The position numbers and the translations under genes were made by a program. Under the pieces are notes generated by a model. It was not told where the DNA came from. It ran no database searches and saw only the letters and a list, made by a program, of their open reading frames with translations. A stretch of DNA of 64,000 bases from Ovis canadensis (Eukaryota; Chordata; Mammalia; Artiodactyla; Bovidae). The stretch covers positions 19,558,501-19,622,500 of the forward strand of contig NC_091256.1 in the NCBI RefSeq assembly GCF_042477335.2, in the 5' to 3' direction. Below, piece by piece: positions 35,391 through 47,371 of the stretch; position 1 is the first letter of the stretch; each line of letters starts with the position of its first letter.

Positions 35391-36161
35391 TGTGGGACTG
35401 AAGTGATTCTTAATTCATCTTGTCAGGAGCTCTGCTGAGCTGGTACAAAGGGCTGAGCTGCCAAGTGTCAGAAGAAGACAAAAATGAACTTACTATGATG
35501 GCAAAAGCAAGAGTCTCATACTGGAGAAAGACCAGATTCTCCTATTCCACTTTTCCCATGGAAAGGATCACAGGTTGATGACCAAGTGAATTAACACAGA
35601 CGTGGGAGTCATCACATTATTGAGGGACCCCCGAACAATATGCATGCTCTAGTAGTTTCATGGACTCTGGGGTTAAAGCGGGAGGGTAAGGAAGAGGTAT
35701 AGGAGTAGAAAAGCAATTGGTACTGAGTTAAACTAGAGAAAAGTATGTTCAAGTTCCCCACTCCCACTCCCAGATGGAAGCCTCAGCAGAAGACCTCCAT
35801 CCAAAGTCCTGGCAATGAAGGCACAGGGGCTAGGACTGAAGATCATGAAAGAGCATGACTATTCAAAGGAACCGGAATCCATGACTACAACTTCAGAAGC
35901 CACAATACTCTGAGTGAAATGGGGAAGGAAGCTTTCTCTCATATGGCCTGACAAAGATTTAGCCTTTGTCATGGCCTACTATTGTTCCTGAAAGAGCACA
36001 CATAGGTTTTCTACTAGAAATCAGATGTCTCAATGAATTTTTAGTTCCTAAACCAAATATTCTGAGTATTTAGGTGATCACTTCATGCTTCATGTCCATC
36101 ACTTTGATATTCCCAAGTACTGTATAATTCTGTTAACTTGGTCTGATATTAACCCTGTGAG
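35391..36161. other. Unassigned sequence, balanced composition
   Basis: Purine-rich and less AT-rich than its surroundings. No open frame of note. It may be the remains of an old LTR element, continued after the BovB at 36713, but I cannot name it. Confidence 0.3.
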
Positions 36162-36712
36162 ATGCTTACTCCTTGGAAGAAAAGTTATGACCAAACTAGA
36201 CAGCATATTCAAAAGCAGAGACATTACTTTGCCAACTAAGGTCTGTCTAGTCAAGGCTATGGTTTTGCCAGTAGTCATGTATGGATGTGAGAGTTGGACT
36301 GTGAAGAAAGCTGAGCACTGAAAAATTGATGCTTTTGAACTGTGGTTTTGGAGAGGACTCTTGAGAGTCCCTTGGACTGCAAGGAGATCCAACCAGTCCA
36401 TCCTGAAGGAGATCATTCTTGGGTGTTCATTGGAAGGACTGATGCTGAGGCTGAAACTCCAGTACTTTGGCCACCTCATTTGAAGAGTTGACTCATTGGA
36501 AAAGACTTTGATGCTGGGAGGGATTGGGGGCAGGAGGAGAAGGGGACGACCGAGGATGAGATGGCTGAATGGCATCACTGACTCGATGGATGTTAATCTG
36601 TGTGAACTCCGGGAGTTGGTGATGGACAGGGAGACCTGGCGTGCTGTGATTCATGGGGTCGCAAAGAGTCGGACACGACTGAGCGACTGAACTGAACTGA
36701 ACTGGACTGATC
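36162..36712 (+). mobile_element. BovB 3' portion, 5'-truncated
   Basis: Starts at 'gatgcttactccttggaaga' and ends at 'gaactgaactgaactg'. It retains several CpGs (for example 'aaagagtcggacacgactga'), so it is fairly young. Stops in the ORF2 frame at about 36320 and 36480. Confidence 0.94.
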
Positions 36713-37352
36713 TGCCTTCTGATGGGGCCTGTGGTATCTGGCCCTCATATTTGCAGTCCCATGCTCAGCAAGGACAAGGGAACAATCACATATATTTACT
36801 AGACCCAACCTTACCACTTCCTATTCCAATAACAAATACCTTGATCTGTAGGTTCTAGCTGCTCCAGCTGTCTGGTATTCCAATATCTGCCTAATCAACT
36901 CAAAGAAGATGTCTTGACCTTGGGTTCTGTTTCCTATGCTCCATAAGCAGGTGTCTAAAAGTTATTCCAAGGCAGAAAGCCAAAGTAAAGATGAGATTCA
37001 CTCTGTGTTTTCCTTTGCTCAGGGATTTCAGGTCTATGATGTCTATCGTCCAATTCCTGAGAACAGATTCTATGTGCATGCTGTCTAGTATTAAGATTCT
37101 TTACGAAAAGATGGAAACACAGTACCAATAATTCATAATTATCAAGTAATAAGACTTTTAGGCCATGAATATATTTTTGCACTGAAACTTTCCTTCATTT
37201 TGTTAAAATTATGTGATCTGAAGAAACCAATATGGGACATTGCCATGGACATATTCTTGCCAGTTTTGCTATAAATTTTCTAAGAAATAACACAAAATAT
37301 TAATGATTTACTTCAACTCAGAAATAAATATTTCATGCACAATTAAAAAGAT
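36713..37352. other. Unassigned sequence
   Basis: No gene or named repeat. See the note at 35391-36161. Confidence 0.3.
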
Positions 37353-37363
37353 AACCACTTACC

Positions 37364-37571
37364 CTGTGCTTAGTCACTGAGTCATGTCTGACTCTCTGTA
37401 ACCCCTTGTACTGTAGCCCAACAGGCTCCTCTGTCCATGGGAATTCTCCAGGCAAGAATACTGGAGTGGGTTGCCATGCCCTCCTCCAGGGGATCTTCCC
37501 AACCTGGCATCGAACCCAGGTCTCCCACATTGCAGGCAGATTCTTCACCGGCTGAACCATGAGGGAAGCCC
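37364..37571 (-). mobile_element. Bov-tA SINE
   Basis: Complement of a full Bov-tA ('cactgagtcatgtctgactc' to 'aaccatgagggaagccc'). Imperfect TSD: aaccacttaccct at 37353 against aaccactaacctt at 37572. Confidence 0.92.
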
Positions 37572-37726
37572 AACCACTAACCTTACAAGAGGTAAAATAG
37601 AATATTGGTAAATGATTTAAACATAAAATATAATGATACATAAAAAATAACATGATATATAACATAACTGGGAATTTAAAATGGAAAAAAATTGGAAATC
37701 TTTTTAAAAACTAAATTAGGAATTTA

Positions 37727-39075
37727 AGGACAGAAACAGTATGGACCTAACAGAAGCAGAAGATATTAAGAAGAGGTGGCAAGAATACACAGAAGAACTA
37801 TACAAAAGAGATCTTAATGACACAGATAACCACGAGAGTGTGATCAATCTTTGTGTGATTGCTTCAACAGTACATGAACCGAGAACTTCCAAATGTTCAA
37901 GCTGGGTTTAGAAAAGGCAGAGGAACCAGAGATCAAATTGCCAACATCCACTGGATCATAGAAAAAGCAAGAAAATTCCTGAAAAACATCTAATTGTGCT
38001 TAATTGACCACATAAGCCTTTGACTGTGTTGGTCACAACAAACTCTGGAAAATTTATAGAGATGGAATTGCCAAACGGGTGTTACCAGCCTCCTGAGAAA
38101 CCTGTATGCAGGTCAAGATGCAACAGTAAAAACCAGACATGGAACAGTGGGCTGGTTCACCTTTGGGAAAGAAATAGGTCAAGGCTGTATATTGTAACCC
38201 TGCTTATTTAACTTATATGCAGAGTACATCATGTGAAATGCAGGCTAGAAGAAGTGCAAGCTGGAATCAAGATTGCTGGGAGAAATATCCATAGCCTCAG
38301 ATATGAAAATAACACCACCCTTATGACAGAAAGCAAAGAGGAACTAAAGAGCCTCTTGATGAAGGTGAAAGAGGATACTGAAAAAGCTGGCTTAAAACTC
38401 AACGTTCAAAAAATGAAGATTATGGCATCCAGTCCCATCACTTCATGGCAAATAGATGGGTAAAAATGGAAACAGTGGGAAACTTTACTTTCTTGTGCTC
38501 CAAAATTACTGCAAATGGTGACTACAGCCATGGAATTAAAAGACGCTTGCTCCTTGGAAGAAAAGCTATGACAAAACTAGACAACATGTTAAAAAGCAGA
38601 GTTAAAAACCAGAGATGTTACTTTGCCAACAAAGGTCTGTCTAGTCAAAGCTATAGTTTTTCCGGTAGCCATGTACGGATGTGAAAGTTGGACCATAAAG
38701 AAGGCTGAGCACCAAAGAACTGATGCTTTTGAACTGTGGTGTTGGAGGAAACTCTTGAGAGTTCCTTGGACAACAAGGAGATGAAACCAGTCAATTCTAA
38801 AGGAAATTAACCCTGAATATTCTTTGGAAGGACTGATCCTGAAGCTGAAACTCCAATACTTTGGCCACCTGATGTGAAAAACTCTCATTGGAAAAGACCC
38901 TGATGCTGGGAAAGATGAAGGCAGGAGGAGAAGGGGACAATAGAAGATGAGATGATCGGATGACATCACCAATTCAATGGACACGAATTTGAGCAACCTT
39001 CGAGAGCCTGAACGACTGGGAAGCCTGGTGTGCTGTCATCTATTGGGTCACAAAGCGACTGAACAACAACCAATA
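37727..39075 (+). mobile_element. BovB with internal deletion
   Basis: Plus strand, from the linker between endonuclease and RT ('gacctaacagaagcagaaga') to an atypical terminus with 'gactgaacaacaacc'. About 37850 there is a jump from the linker to the RT start ('cagtacatgaaccgagaact'), a deletion of a few hundred bases. The catalytic motif position (38302-38313) reads YENN instead of YADD. Inactive. Confidence 0.9.
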
Positions 39076-39969
39076 ACATTATATATCATATAATTATTTA
39101 CACATGTTCTCTTTTTATTTAGTTAGCCTTTCCTCAGCTTAGCTGTGATAATTTTTATATTTGTCATTTGACTTCAACCTTTCTTATATTACTCACATGG
39201 TAAGTTGTTTCATAATTACTGTTATGCTCTATCACTTTTTTGTATAATTTTTTTTCATTTTTTATATTTAACTGACTGTTATAGATTCATCTGTATTGAA
39301 AATTTCAAAATCTTTACACAAATCATCTTGCATGGTCTTTCTGGGTGCTTTTTTTATTTGAATTATATGTAATTGAAATACATAGGATCCAGGATTTCTT
39401 TCTGTTTTCATTTACTTAACTTTGGACTACTTTAAGTTTTACAATTATCTTTGATTTTTTAAAAAATCTTACTATAAGGAGTATATATTTGAATTTGTTT
39501 CTTACTGTAGTTATATTTACAGCATACATATTTTGTCTCTGCATTCCTTTAAACCTGTATCTTTTTAAAAACTCTCTTTTAACTTTAGCTTATGTCCAAT
39601 TTTTAATATTTTTGCCATAGCTATGATATAATAACAATGCGAGGTATTTTACTGCAAGTAACACTTTAAAAATTTAAATGTATTTATTATATTTTGCCTT
39701 TCTGTCATTTTTAAGGCTGTATTAGCAACTCCAAAATCTCAGATAATTTAATGTGAGGTATGTAACATAAGGTATGTAATCCGATAGTTTTGCTTCATAT
39801 CTTCTTTCCCCAAGTATTTGTGAATCATTGACTATATGACCAAGAATTCTGCTTGAGATTATCCTTATTATATTAAATAGTATCTTCATTTGTAGTACCT
39901 CTTTTAATTTTCACTTGTGTCTCATGTTTTGAAACTAGTCTTAAAACATTTATTTTGAAGATATCTTTT
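39076..39969. other. Unassigned AT-rich sequence
   Basis: Very AT-rich; nothing recognised. Confidence 0.35.
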
Positions 39970-40130
39970 CAGCTTCAGTGCTATTCTTATTTGGGACCAG
40001 ACGATTCTTTGTTGTGGAGAACTGTCCTGGGCATTGTAGGATATTTAGCAAGCTATGGTTAGTTGTAATAATAAAAAATGTCTGCAGATTTTGTCAAATG
40101 TTCTCTGGGGATAGGTAATATCACCTGTTA
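39970..40130 (-). mobile_element. MER20-like hAT-Charlie MITE
   Basis: Complement of MER20: 'acgattctttgttgtggaga', 'actgtcctgggcattgtagg', 'aaaaaatgtctgcagatttt', 'gtcaaatgttctctgggg'. Both ends are decayed. Confidence 0.8.
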
Positions 40131-40440
40131 TTTTGATAGAGACTTCACTGAATCTAGAGATTCGTTAGTATGAATATCTTAACAACATTAATTCTTCCAG
40201 TCCATGAATGAAGGATATCTATTTCTTTACATGAGTTTTAATTTTCTTCATCAGGTTTTCAAACTTTTCAGAGTATGGGTCTTACACCTACTTGTTTAAG
40301 TATATTCCCAGGTATATTTATTTCTTTAAATGTAATTTTAAAGGGAATATTATCTTGATTTCTTTCTTATAGTTCATTATTAAGGTATTAAAATCCTTTT
40401 ATGTGTGTTTGCATTGATTCAGGTTGGTGCTGAAATTTTT
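40131..40440 (-). mobile_element. L1 ORF2 fragment
   Basis: Complement of L1 ORF2 upstream of the RT core: 'aacattaattcttccagtcc', 'catcaggttttcaaactttt' and 'attcccaggtatatttattt'. It begins where the MER20 ends. Confidence 0.75.
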
Positions 40441-40650
40441 TAAAAAATAGTTAACAAGAACAGTGATTGACATAACCTATTATTTACTGAATTCAGATAT
40501 ACTATGCATGTTTAAGACATTATCTTATTTAATCTTCACAACAATGTCAATTTTCAGAAGACAAAAGTACTTGAAGAAATTCATTTAGAATGAACATACC
40601 AAGTTTTTAAAGATGTGGACTAGTACTTTTATATACTGCTAACAGAAATA

Positions 40651-40865
40651 CACAGGTGGCACTAGTGGTAAATAACCCATGGGCCAACACAGGAGACATA
40701 AGAGATATGGGTTTAATTCCTGGGTTGGCAAGATCCCTGGAGAAGGGTATGACTACCCACTTCAGTATTCTTGCCTGGAGAATCCCATGGACAGAGGAGT
40801 CTGCTGGGCTACATTCCACAGTGTCACAAAGAGTCAGACACAACTGAAGCAACTTACCATGCAAC
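40651..40865 (+). mobile_element. Bov-tA SINE
   Basis: Plus-strand Bov-tA with a diverged head ('ggtggcactagtggtaaata') and a standard body and tail to 'gtcagacacaactgaagcaa'. Confidence 0.92.
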
Positions 40866-41011
40866 ACAAATAAAAATTGGAAGAGGGTTTTTTAAGACAG
40901 GATGATAATTTCTTTAAAATTTAAAACATGCATATGTTCCAGTCATTCAATGCCTAGGTATTTATAATGGAAAAGAAGACACGAAGATTTGTACAAATAT
41001 TCATAAAGCTT

Positions 41012-41392
41012 TAGAATTGATGTCTTTGAACTGTGGCGCTGGAGAAGACTCCTGAGAGTCCCTTGGACATCAAGGAGTTCAATCCAGTCAATCTTAAGGA
41101 AAATCAATCCTGAATACTCATTCAAAGGGCTGATCCTGAAGCTGAAACTCTGGTATTTTGGTCATTTGATGCAAACAGCTGACTCGTTGGAAAAGTCCCT
41201 GATGCTGGGACAGATTGAGGGCAGAAGGAGAAGAGATCATTAGAGGATGAGATAGCTGGATGGCAAAACCAATGCAATGGACATGAATATGGGCAAACTT
41301 GGTGAGATACTGAGGGACAGAGAGTCCTGGCCTGCTGCTCTCTGTGGGGTTGCAAAGAGTCTGGCATGACTGGGCAACTGAACAACAACAAC
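41012..41392 (+). mobile_element. BovB 3' end, 5'-truncated
   Basis: From 'ttagaattgatgtctttgaa' to 'ggcaactgaacaacaacaac'. Older type of terminus; no long frame. Confidence 0.92.
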
Positions 41393-41394
41393 TA

Positions 41395-41720
41395 GAAACT
41401 ATACAAATGTCCATCAAAAAATGAATAAATTAATAAACTTTGATATAGATTTCATTGGGATATTTCTCAGCAATACAAAGGAACACAGTTTTCTTTTACA
41501 AATTCAACTATAAAAAAATCTCAAAATTTATGCTGAATGAAAGAAACCAGGAAAAACTAGAATGCATTCTATCTATATAGAGTTATAAAATATTACTTAT
41601 TGATCTTTAAGGCTAGAAAGCAGATCAGTGCTTACCTGGATACATTATGGGGGAGGGGTGGTCATGTAACAAAAGGGCATAAAACATGTATAGTTGCATT
41701 CACTCATTTCTCAATTATAT
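41395..41720 (+). mobile_element. Old L1M 3' end
   Basis: Plus-strand L1M tail: 'caaatgtccatcaaaaaatg', 'ttctcagcaatacaaaggaa', 'tgctgaatgaaagaaacca', 'agcagatcagtgcttacctg'. Confidence 0.72.
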
Positions 41721-41736
41721 GACTATTAAGAAGCTT

Positions 41737-42009
41737 GCTGCTGCTGCTGCTAAGTCACTTCAGTCGCGTCCGACTCTGCGACCCCATAGACGGTAGCCCA
41801 CCAGGCTCCCCCGTCCCTGGGATTCTCCAGGCAAGAACACTGGAGTGGGTTGCCATTTCCTTCTCCAATGCATGAAAGTGAGAAGTGAAAGTGAAGTCGG
41901 TCAGTCGTGTCCGACCCTTAGCGACCCCATGGACTGCAGCCTACCAGGCTCCTCCGCCCATGGGATTTTCCAGGCAAGCGTACTGGAGTGGGGTGCCATT
42001 GCCTTCTGA
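41737..42009 (-). mobile_element. Bov-A2 SINE, complete, with TSD
   Basis: Complement of Bov-A2: (GCT)n, then both half-units with the 'gtgaaagtgaagtcggtcag' linker. CpGs are largely kept, so it is young. TSD agaagctt at 41729-41736 and 42013-42020. Confidence 0.95.
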
Positions 42010-43618
42010 TTGAGAAGCTTAGATAGGATGATTTTTTTTTCATTAAATTCTTACTTACATGCAATCAAATTTACTCAATTTAAGTAAATTTTGAACTACT
42101 GTAATTGTTTATAGTTGTATAACTGCAGTAGAGCCTTTTCCTCATCATAGAGTTTCTTATTTTCTTATTATACCCACTCCCAACCACAGGAATTCTCTAT
42201 TCTACCTTGTTGTTTTTCAGTCATTAAGTCATGTCTGCATGATTGCAACACGCCAAGCTCCCCTGCCCTCCACTATCTCCTAGAGTTTGCTCAAATTCAT
42301 ATCCATTGAGTTGGAGATGCTATATAACCATCTCATCCTTTGCCAACCTCTTCTCCTCCCACCTTCAATCTTTCCCAGCATCAGGATCTTTCCCAGTGAG
42401 TTGGCTCTTCACATCAGGTGGCCAAAGTATCAGAGCTTCAGCATCACTCCTTCTAATGAGTATTCAGGGTTAGTATCATTTAGGATTGACTAGTTTGATC
42501 TCCTTGAAGGACTTTCAAGAGTCTTCTCCAGCACCACAATTCAAAGACATCAATTCTCCAGCGCTCAGCCTTCTTTATGGTCCAATTTTCACATCTCTAT
42601 GTGATTACTGAAAAAACAACATAGTGTTTGCTTATTTGGACCTTTGCCAACAAAATGATGTCTGTGCTTTGTAATACTCTATCTAGGTTTGTCATAGCTT
42701 CTGTTCCAAGGAACCAGCATCTTTTTAATTTCATGGCAGCAGTCACTGTCCACAGTGATTCTGGAGCACAAGAAAATAAAATCTGTCACTGCTTCCACCT
42801 TTTCCTCATCTATTTGTCATGAAGTGATGGGACCGGTTGCAGTGATCTTAGTTTTTTGAATGTTGAGTTTTAAGCCAGCTTTCTCACTCTCCTCTTTCAC
42901 CCTCATCAAGAGGCTCTATAGTTTCTCTTCTAATTTCTGCCATTAGAGTGATATCATCTGAGGCTATTGATATTTCTTCTGGCAAACTTGATTCCAGCTT
43001 GGGATTCACCTAGCCTGGCATTTCCCATGATGTACTTTGTGTAAGTTAAATAAGCAAGGTAACAGTATACAGACTTGACATACTCCTTTCTCAATTTTGA
43101 ACCAGTCTGTTTTTCCATGTCCAGTTGTAACTGTTGCTTTCTTTTTTCTTTTCTTAAACATTTAATTCACATTATAGAGGGATTTATGTTTGCATTTTTT
43201 CAAATCTTTAACTGAGTGGTTGAGGAGTACTGAATCCATCACTACTTTGATGACACAGTTAAGATTCCAGATTCACTTTTCCAGGTACCAAGAGTTCCCT
43301 CTAAGTCAAATCAGCTTTTGTCTATATTTATTTTTACTGAACACAGTAATGCCTGTTGGTATCTCTGAAGCATAATCACATCTTAGGTTGGTATTTCTCC
43401 AGGTAAAGCAGCTGTTTGGAATTGAATGTTCCCCTTCTTTTTTTTTATCTTATAAATTGAACTGCATCTTCATTCCACATGTGTACTTCGTTCAACATTC
43501 CACATTCAATCAAAGCAAGTGCAACTGGTACAGGTGCCCTTTCCAATCCTGAAACACAGTGAACTACAGGCACAGCAACCTTGTTCTTCAGGATATTTGG
43601 CTTTAGTAGGGTTAGCCA

Positions 43619-43752
43619 ACGGAGAAGGCAATGGCACTCCCCTCCAGTACTCTTGCCTGGAAAATCCCAGGGACGGGGGAGACTGGTGGGCTGCTGTCTA
43701 TGGAGTCACACAGAGTCGGACACACTGAAGTGACATAGCAGCAGCAGCAGAC
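43619..43752 (+). mobile_element. Bov-A2 SINE, short form, inside PTP4A2 retrocopy
   Basis: The same short form as at 32567-32698, ending in CAG repeats. Candidate TSD ttagcca at 43612-43618 and 43753-43759. Its arrival post-dates the retrocopy, which itself post-dates the BovB around it. Confidence 0.92.
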
Positions 43753-44574
43753 TTAGCCAGTCATCTGCTAGGGGGTGGTGCTCCACCATCAAAAGGCCAA
43801 TCTAGAACGTGGATTTCCTTCTTTTTCAATATGTAGCATCATAAACTCAAGCCAAAGTTGTCACTTCATATTTCTTAAGTTCCTCTATAAACAAACTTGT
43901 TGAGGGTAGCATTGGTAGTGTTGTGGGTTATCAGAAAACTCATGTTCTCATAGGAGATCTCCACAAGGGCTGGACGGGTCATTATGGCAAATAAAAAGTG
44001 TGACCATGTGTGTGTGATGGTGAAAATGAAAAAAAAAAGAAAATAAAAAATGAATAAATCTTGAAATGTTTCACAGAAGAAAAGATTAACAAGACCACTA
44101 AAATGCCTAAATCAGTTTTCTCTATTCAACTAGCTTATTCTTTCAGAAACTTCTCTCTTTAAGATAAGCAGAAGTATTTAGAATCCGCTTGAATCCAAAT
44201 TCAACTTGGGCCTCAATGTCTGCTGATGGATACCATAAGACTACAGAAAACAACAACAACAACTACATACAACTCTTACGCAGCTTTCACTACATTTAGG
44301 CACTAGTGAGACAAGTTAAAAGCGTAGGTCGCTCTCCACTTTTGTTTGCTTGATGCTTAATTTTACTGGAGTCATTAAAATAAATATGCTTGCAAAAAAA
44401 AAAAAAATCCAACTATTTCTGAGATCAATCTGGGTGTCCAGAGTCTTCAAGGAGATAGTAATTATGACCCATAGAACCTCCAAGCTCACTTGTCAGCGGA
44501 CTGCCCTCGCGCTAAGAATCGCCATAACTATGCAATGTATATTCCAACAAAAACGCTGCCGAGCTGAGGCCTGG

Positions 44575-44804
44575 GCATTGAAGGTTGGCGGCGGCGGCAG
44601 CAACGGCGGCAGCGGCAGCAGCAGCGGCAGTGCCAGCGACTCCCCACCAGCCTCTGAGCGGACACCCAGCTCGGCCCGGCAGTGGCGAGTGTCCGAGCCC
44701 TTCTAGAAAGTGCTGCCCCTGCTGCTGCTGCTGCTATGGCCGCCGCTGCCCTGTGGCGTCGCCTCTGAGCTGTGAACTACCAACGCTGCTGCTCCAGCCA
44801 CTAC
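44575..44804. other. GC-rich, CpG-dense tract (retrocopied leader)
   Basis: About 230 bp, strongly GC-rich, with GGC/GCC and CAG/CTG triplet runs, in an otherwise AT-rich region. By position it is the 5' end of the PTP4A2 retrocopy on the minus strand. The plus-strand frames here (44350-44706 and 44585-44902, with Ala, Gly and Ser runs) are composition artefacts. Confidence 0.75.
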
Positions 44805-45386
44805 CTGTTGGACGACGGTTACCTGCATATAGGTTTCTCAAGAGACAGGTAATGGAATCTGGCATTCCCATCTCTTTAAGAATTTTCCACAGTTCATTAT
44901 GATCCATTTAGTCAAAGGCTTTAGCCTAGTCAATGAAGCAAAAATAGATCTAGTCTTTTTTTTTTTTTTTAATTCCCTTGCTTTCTCTATGATCCAACAA
45001 ACATTGGCAATTTGATGTCTGGTTCCTCTGGCTTTTCTAAATTCTGCCGGTACCTGTGGAAGTTCTCTGTTCATGGTCTACTGAAGCCTAACTTGAAGGA
45101 TTTTGAGCATTTCTTGGCTAGTATGTGAAATGAGTGCAATTGTGTGGTAGTTTGAACATTCTTTGGCATTGTCCGTCTTTGGGATTGGAATTCTTTAGGA
45201 TTGGAACTGACCTTTTCCATTCCTTCAGCCACTGTTGAGTTTTCCAAATTTGGTGACATATTGCACGTAGCACTTGAAAAGCATCACCTTTTAGGATTCT
45301 GAAAAGCTCAGCTGAAATTCTCTTGCCTGCTTTGTCTACATTCAAGTTTACTTTTATTTTATGAACTGCAAATATTTGGAATCACA

Positions 45387-45588
45387 TCCCTGGTGGCTCA
45401 GTGGGTAAAGTGTCTGCCTGCAACGTGGGAGACCCGGGTTCCATCCCTGGGTCAGGAAGATCCCCTGGAGAAGGAAATGGCAACCCACTCCAGTACTCTT
45501 GCCTGGAAAATCCAATGGACTGAGAAGCCTGGTAGGCTACAGTCCATGGGGTCGCAAAGGGTCGGACACGACTGAGCGACTTTCCTTC
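45387..45588 (+). mobile_element. Bov-tA SINE
   Basis: Plus strand, well preserved, CpGs kept in the tail ('gggtcggacacgactgagcg'). Confidence 0.94.
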
Positions 45589-45732
45589 CTCGTTTATACA
45601 GTATATGATCTCTTGTATTTGACTCTTAACTTGGCATACTGGTATGAAAATCATCCAGGCTATTACATGTGTTACCATTGCATTTCCTTTTGTTTCTGAG
45701 TGTTATTTCATAGTATGACTATCCTAGAATTT

Positions 45733-46614
45733 TTTTTTAATTTACTCATGTTTTAATTGAAGGATCATTGCTCTACAGAATTTCGTTTTTTTTTTTCTGT
45801 CAAACCTCAACATGAAGAAATCAGCCATAGGTATACATATACCCTCTTCCTCTTGAACCTCCCTCTCATCTCCCTCCCATCCCACCCCCTCTAAGCTGAT
45901 ACAGAGCCCCTGTTTGAGTTTCCTGAGCCATAGAGCAAATTCCCTTTGGCTATCTATTTTACATATGATAATGTAAGTTTCCACTTTACTCTCTGCATAC
46001 ATCTCACCTGCTTCTCCCCTCTTCCCATGTCCATAAATCTGTTTTCTATGTCTGTTTCTCCATTGCCGTCCTGCAAATAAAGTCTTCGGTACCATTTTTC
46101 TAGATTCTGTATATATAGGTGTTAGTATATGATATTTATCTTTCTCTTTCTGACTTACTTCAGTCTGTATAATAGGCTCTAGGTTCATCCACTCATTAGA
46201 TCTGACTCAAATGTGTTCCTTTTATGGCTGAGTAATAGTCCATTGTGTATATATACTACAGCTGCTTTATCCATTCATCTGTGGATGGACATCTAAGTTG
46301 CTTCAATGTTTTAGCTATGATAAATAATGCTTCAGGGAACACTGGAGTACATGTGTCTTTTTCCATTTTGGTTCCCTCAGGGTATATGCCTAGGAGTGAG
46401 ATCACTGGGTCATATGGTAGTTTTATTCCTAGTATTTTTAAGGAAACTCCATACCATCTTCCATAGTAGCTATATCAATTTACATTCCCCCCAGCAGTGC
46501 AAGAAGGTTCCCTTTTATCTACACCCTCTCCAGCATTTATTGTTTGTAGACTTTTTGATGATGGCCATTCTGACCAGTGTGAGGTGATAAAATCATTGTA
46601 GTTTAGATTTGCAT
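45733..46614 (-). mobile_element. Artiodactyl L1, 5'-truncated, with TSD
   Basis: Complement of L1 3' UTR and ORF2 C-terminal region. A T-run at its 3' end is followed by 'ttgaaggatcattgctctac'. TSD tcctagaattt at 45722-45732 and 46615-46625. A 148-codon minus-strand frame at 45742-46188 crosses the 3' UTR and starts with the ORF2 C-terminal residues MNLEPIIQTEVSQKEKDKY; it is not a gene. Confidence 0.92.
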
Positions 46615-46625
46615 TCCTAGAATTT

Positions 46626-47360
46626 CTTTGTGCACTTACCACTTATGGGTTTGTATGCTTGCTTCTAGATTTTGTATATTATCTAGGCATGTTTTTATTT
46701 CCTTTGGGTAAATGGCTAGGAGTAAAATTGCTGGATCCTGTGATAAGCATCTGTTTACCTTTATATTATACTGCCATATTGCTTTCCAAAGTGGTTGGGC
46801 CACTTAGCATTTGCATTGCTAATTTTCAAAATTTTCAATTGGCACATGCTCACCCACATTTGGTTCGTTCATTTTTAGCTTTTCTAGTTGGTATATACTG
46901 GTATTTTGTTGTTGTTTAATTTGCATTTTTCATGAATATTGATATTGTGCTTATTAAATATATATACATATATATGTATAATTTAGAAGTATGTGTTCAA
47001 ATAGTTGGGCCATTGTTTTTTATTGGGTTGTTAATCTTATTAGTATTGAGTTGCATGACTTTGTATATATTCTGGATATAAATTCCTTTTCAGATATGTT
47101 TTCAAAAAGTTTCTTCAAGTGCACTTGCCTTCTTATCATCTTAATTCACACACTGGGAGACATTATTATTTTCCTTTACTTCCTTCCCTTTTATCATTCT
47201 TTTGTAACTTGTTATTATTTTTGCTATCTTTGAAAAATCTTTACCTAACTCAATATCACAAAAATTTTCTCCTTTATTATTCAAAACTGGGAACTCCTTT
47301 ATTGCTCCCTTGCCTAGATTAGTGATCAAAGGTAAGACCTATTTTAGCATGTTTTTTAGT
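46626..47360 (-). mobile_element. Old L1M fragment
   Basis: Complement of an L1M 3' region: 'gctaggagtaaaattgctgg', 'gctttccaaagtggttgggc', 'gttcaaatagttgggccatt', 'tattctggatataaattcc'. It was the target of the younger L1 at 45733 and of the Bov-A2 at 47372. Confidence 0.78.
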
Positions 47361-47371
47361 ATGCTACCTCT

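Larger units (their letters stand above)
43141..44804 (-). pseudogene. PTP4A2: PTP4A2 (PRL-2) processed pseudogene
   Basis: An intronless retrocopy of the prenylated protein tyrosine phosphatase PTP4A2, on the minus strand. The start codon is at 43982-43980 (residues [14 protein letters not shown]) and the stop at 43336-43334, after DTNRHYCVQ. The phosphatase signature HC(X)5R survives as HCVSGLER at 43535-43564. ISYENM, ALIECGM and FRDTN point to PTP4A2 over PTP4A1. The C-terminal CAAX cysteine is replaced (YCVQ where the parent has CCVQ). Damage includes in-frame stops, a +4 frameshift near 43870, a ~24-bp insertion with a duplicated tgtggaatg, and a Bov-A2 at 43619-43752. Downstream lie ATTAAA (43166-43161) and an A-rich tail (43154-43137). 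Upstream, 43983-44804 looks like a long 5' leader, GC-rich at its start. It cannot encode the phosphatase. Confidence 0.93.
42213..45340 (-). mobile_element. BovB, split by a retrocopied gene
   Basis: Two collinear BovB pieces on the minus strand: 42213-43140 (3' end to the RT core) and about 44811-45340 (from 'acctgcatataggtttctca' upstream to the linker). The BovB sequence missing at the gap is only a few bases, so everything from about 43141 to 44810 was inserted into it. The RT catalytic YADD codons are lost by a small deletion at about 42952-42962. Inactive. Confidence 0.93.

Noticed and set aside
44350..44902. Plus-strand frames with Ala, Gly and Ser runs
   Set aside because: They are read through the GC-rich triplet tract of the PTP4A2 retrocopy leader, on the wrong strand.
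45742..46188. 148-codon minus-strand open frame
   Set aside because: Starts with the last residues of L1 ORF2 and continues through a 3' UTR; no independent gene.
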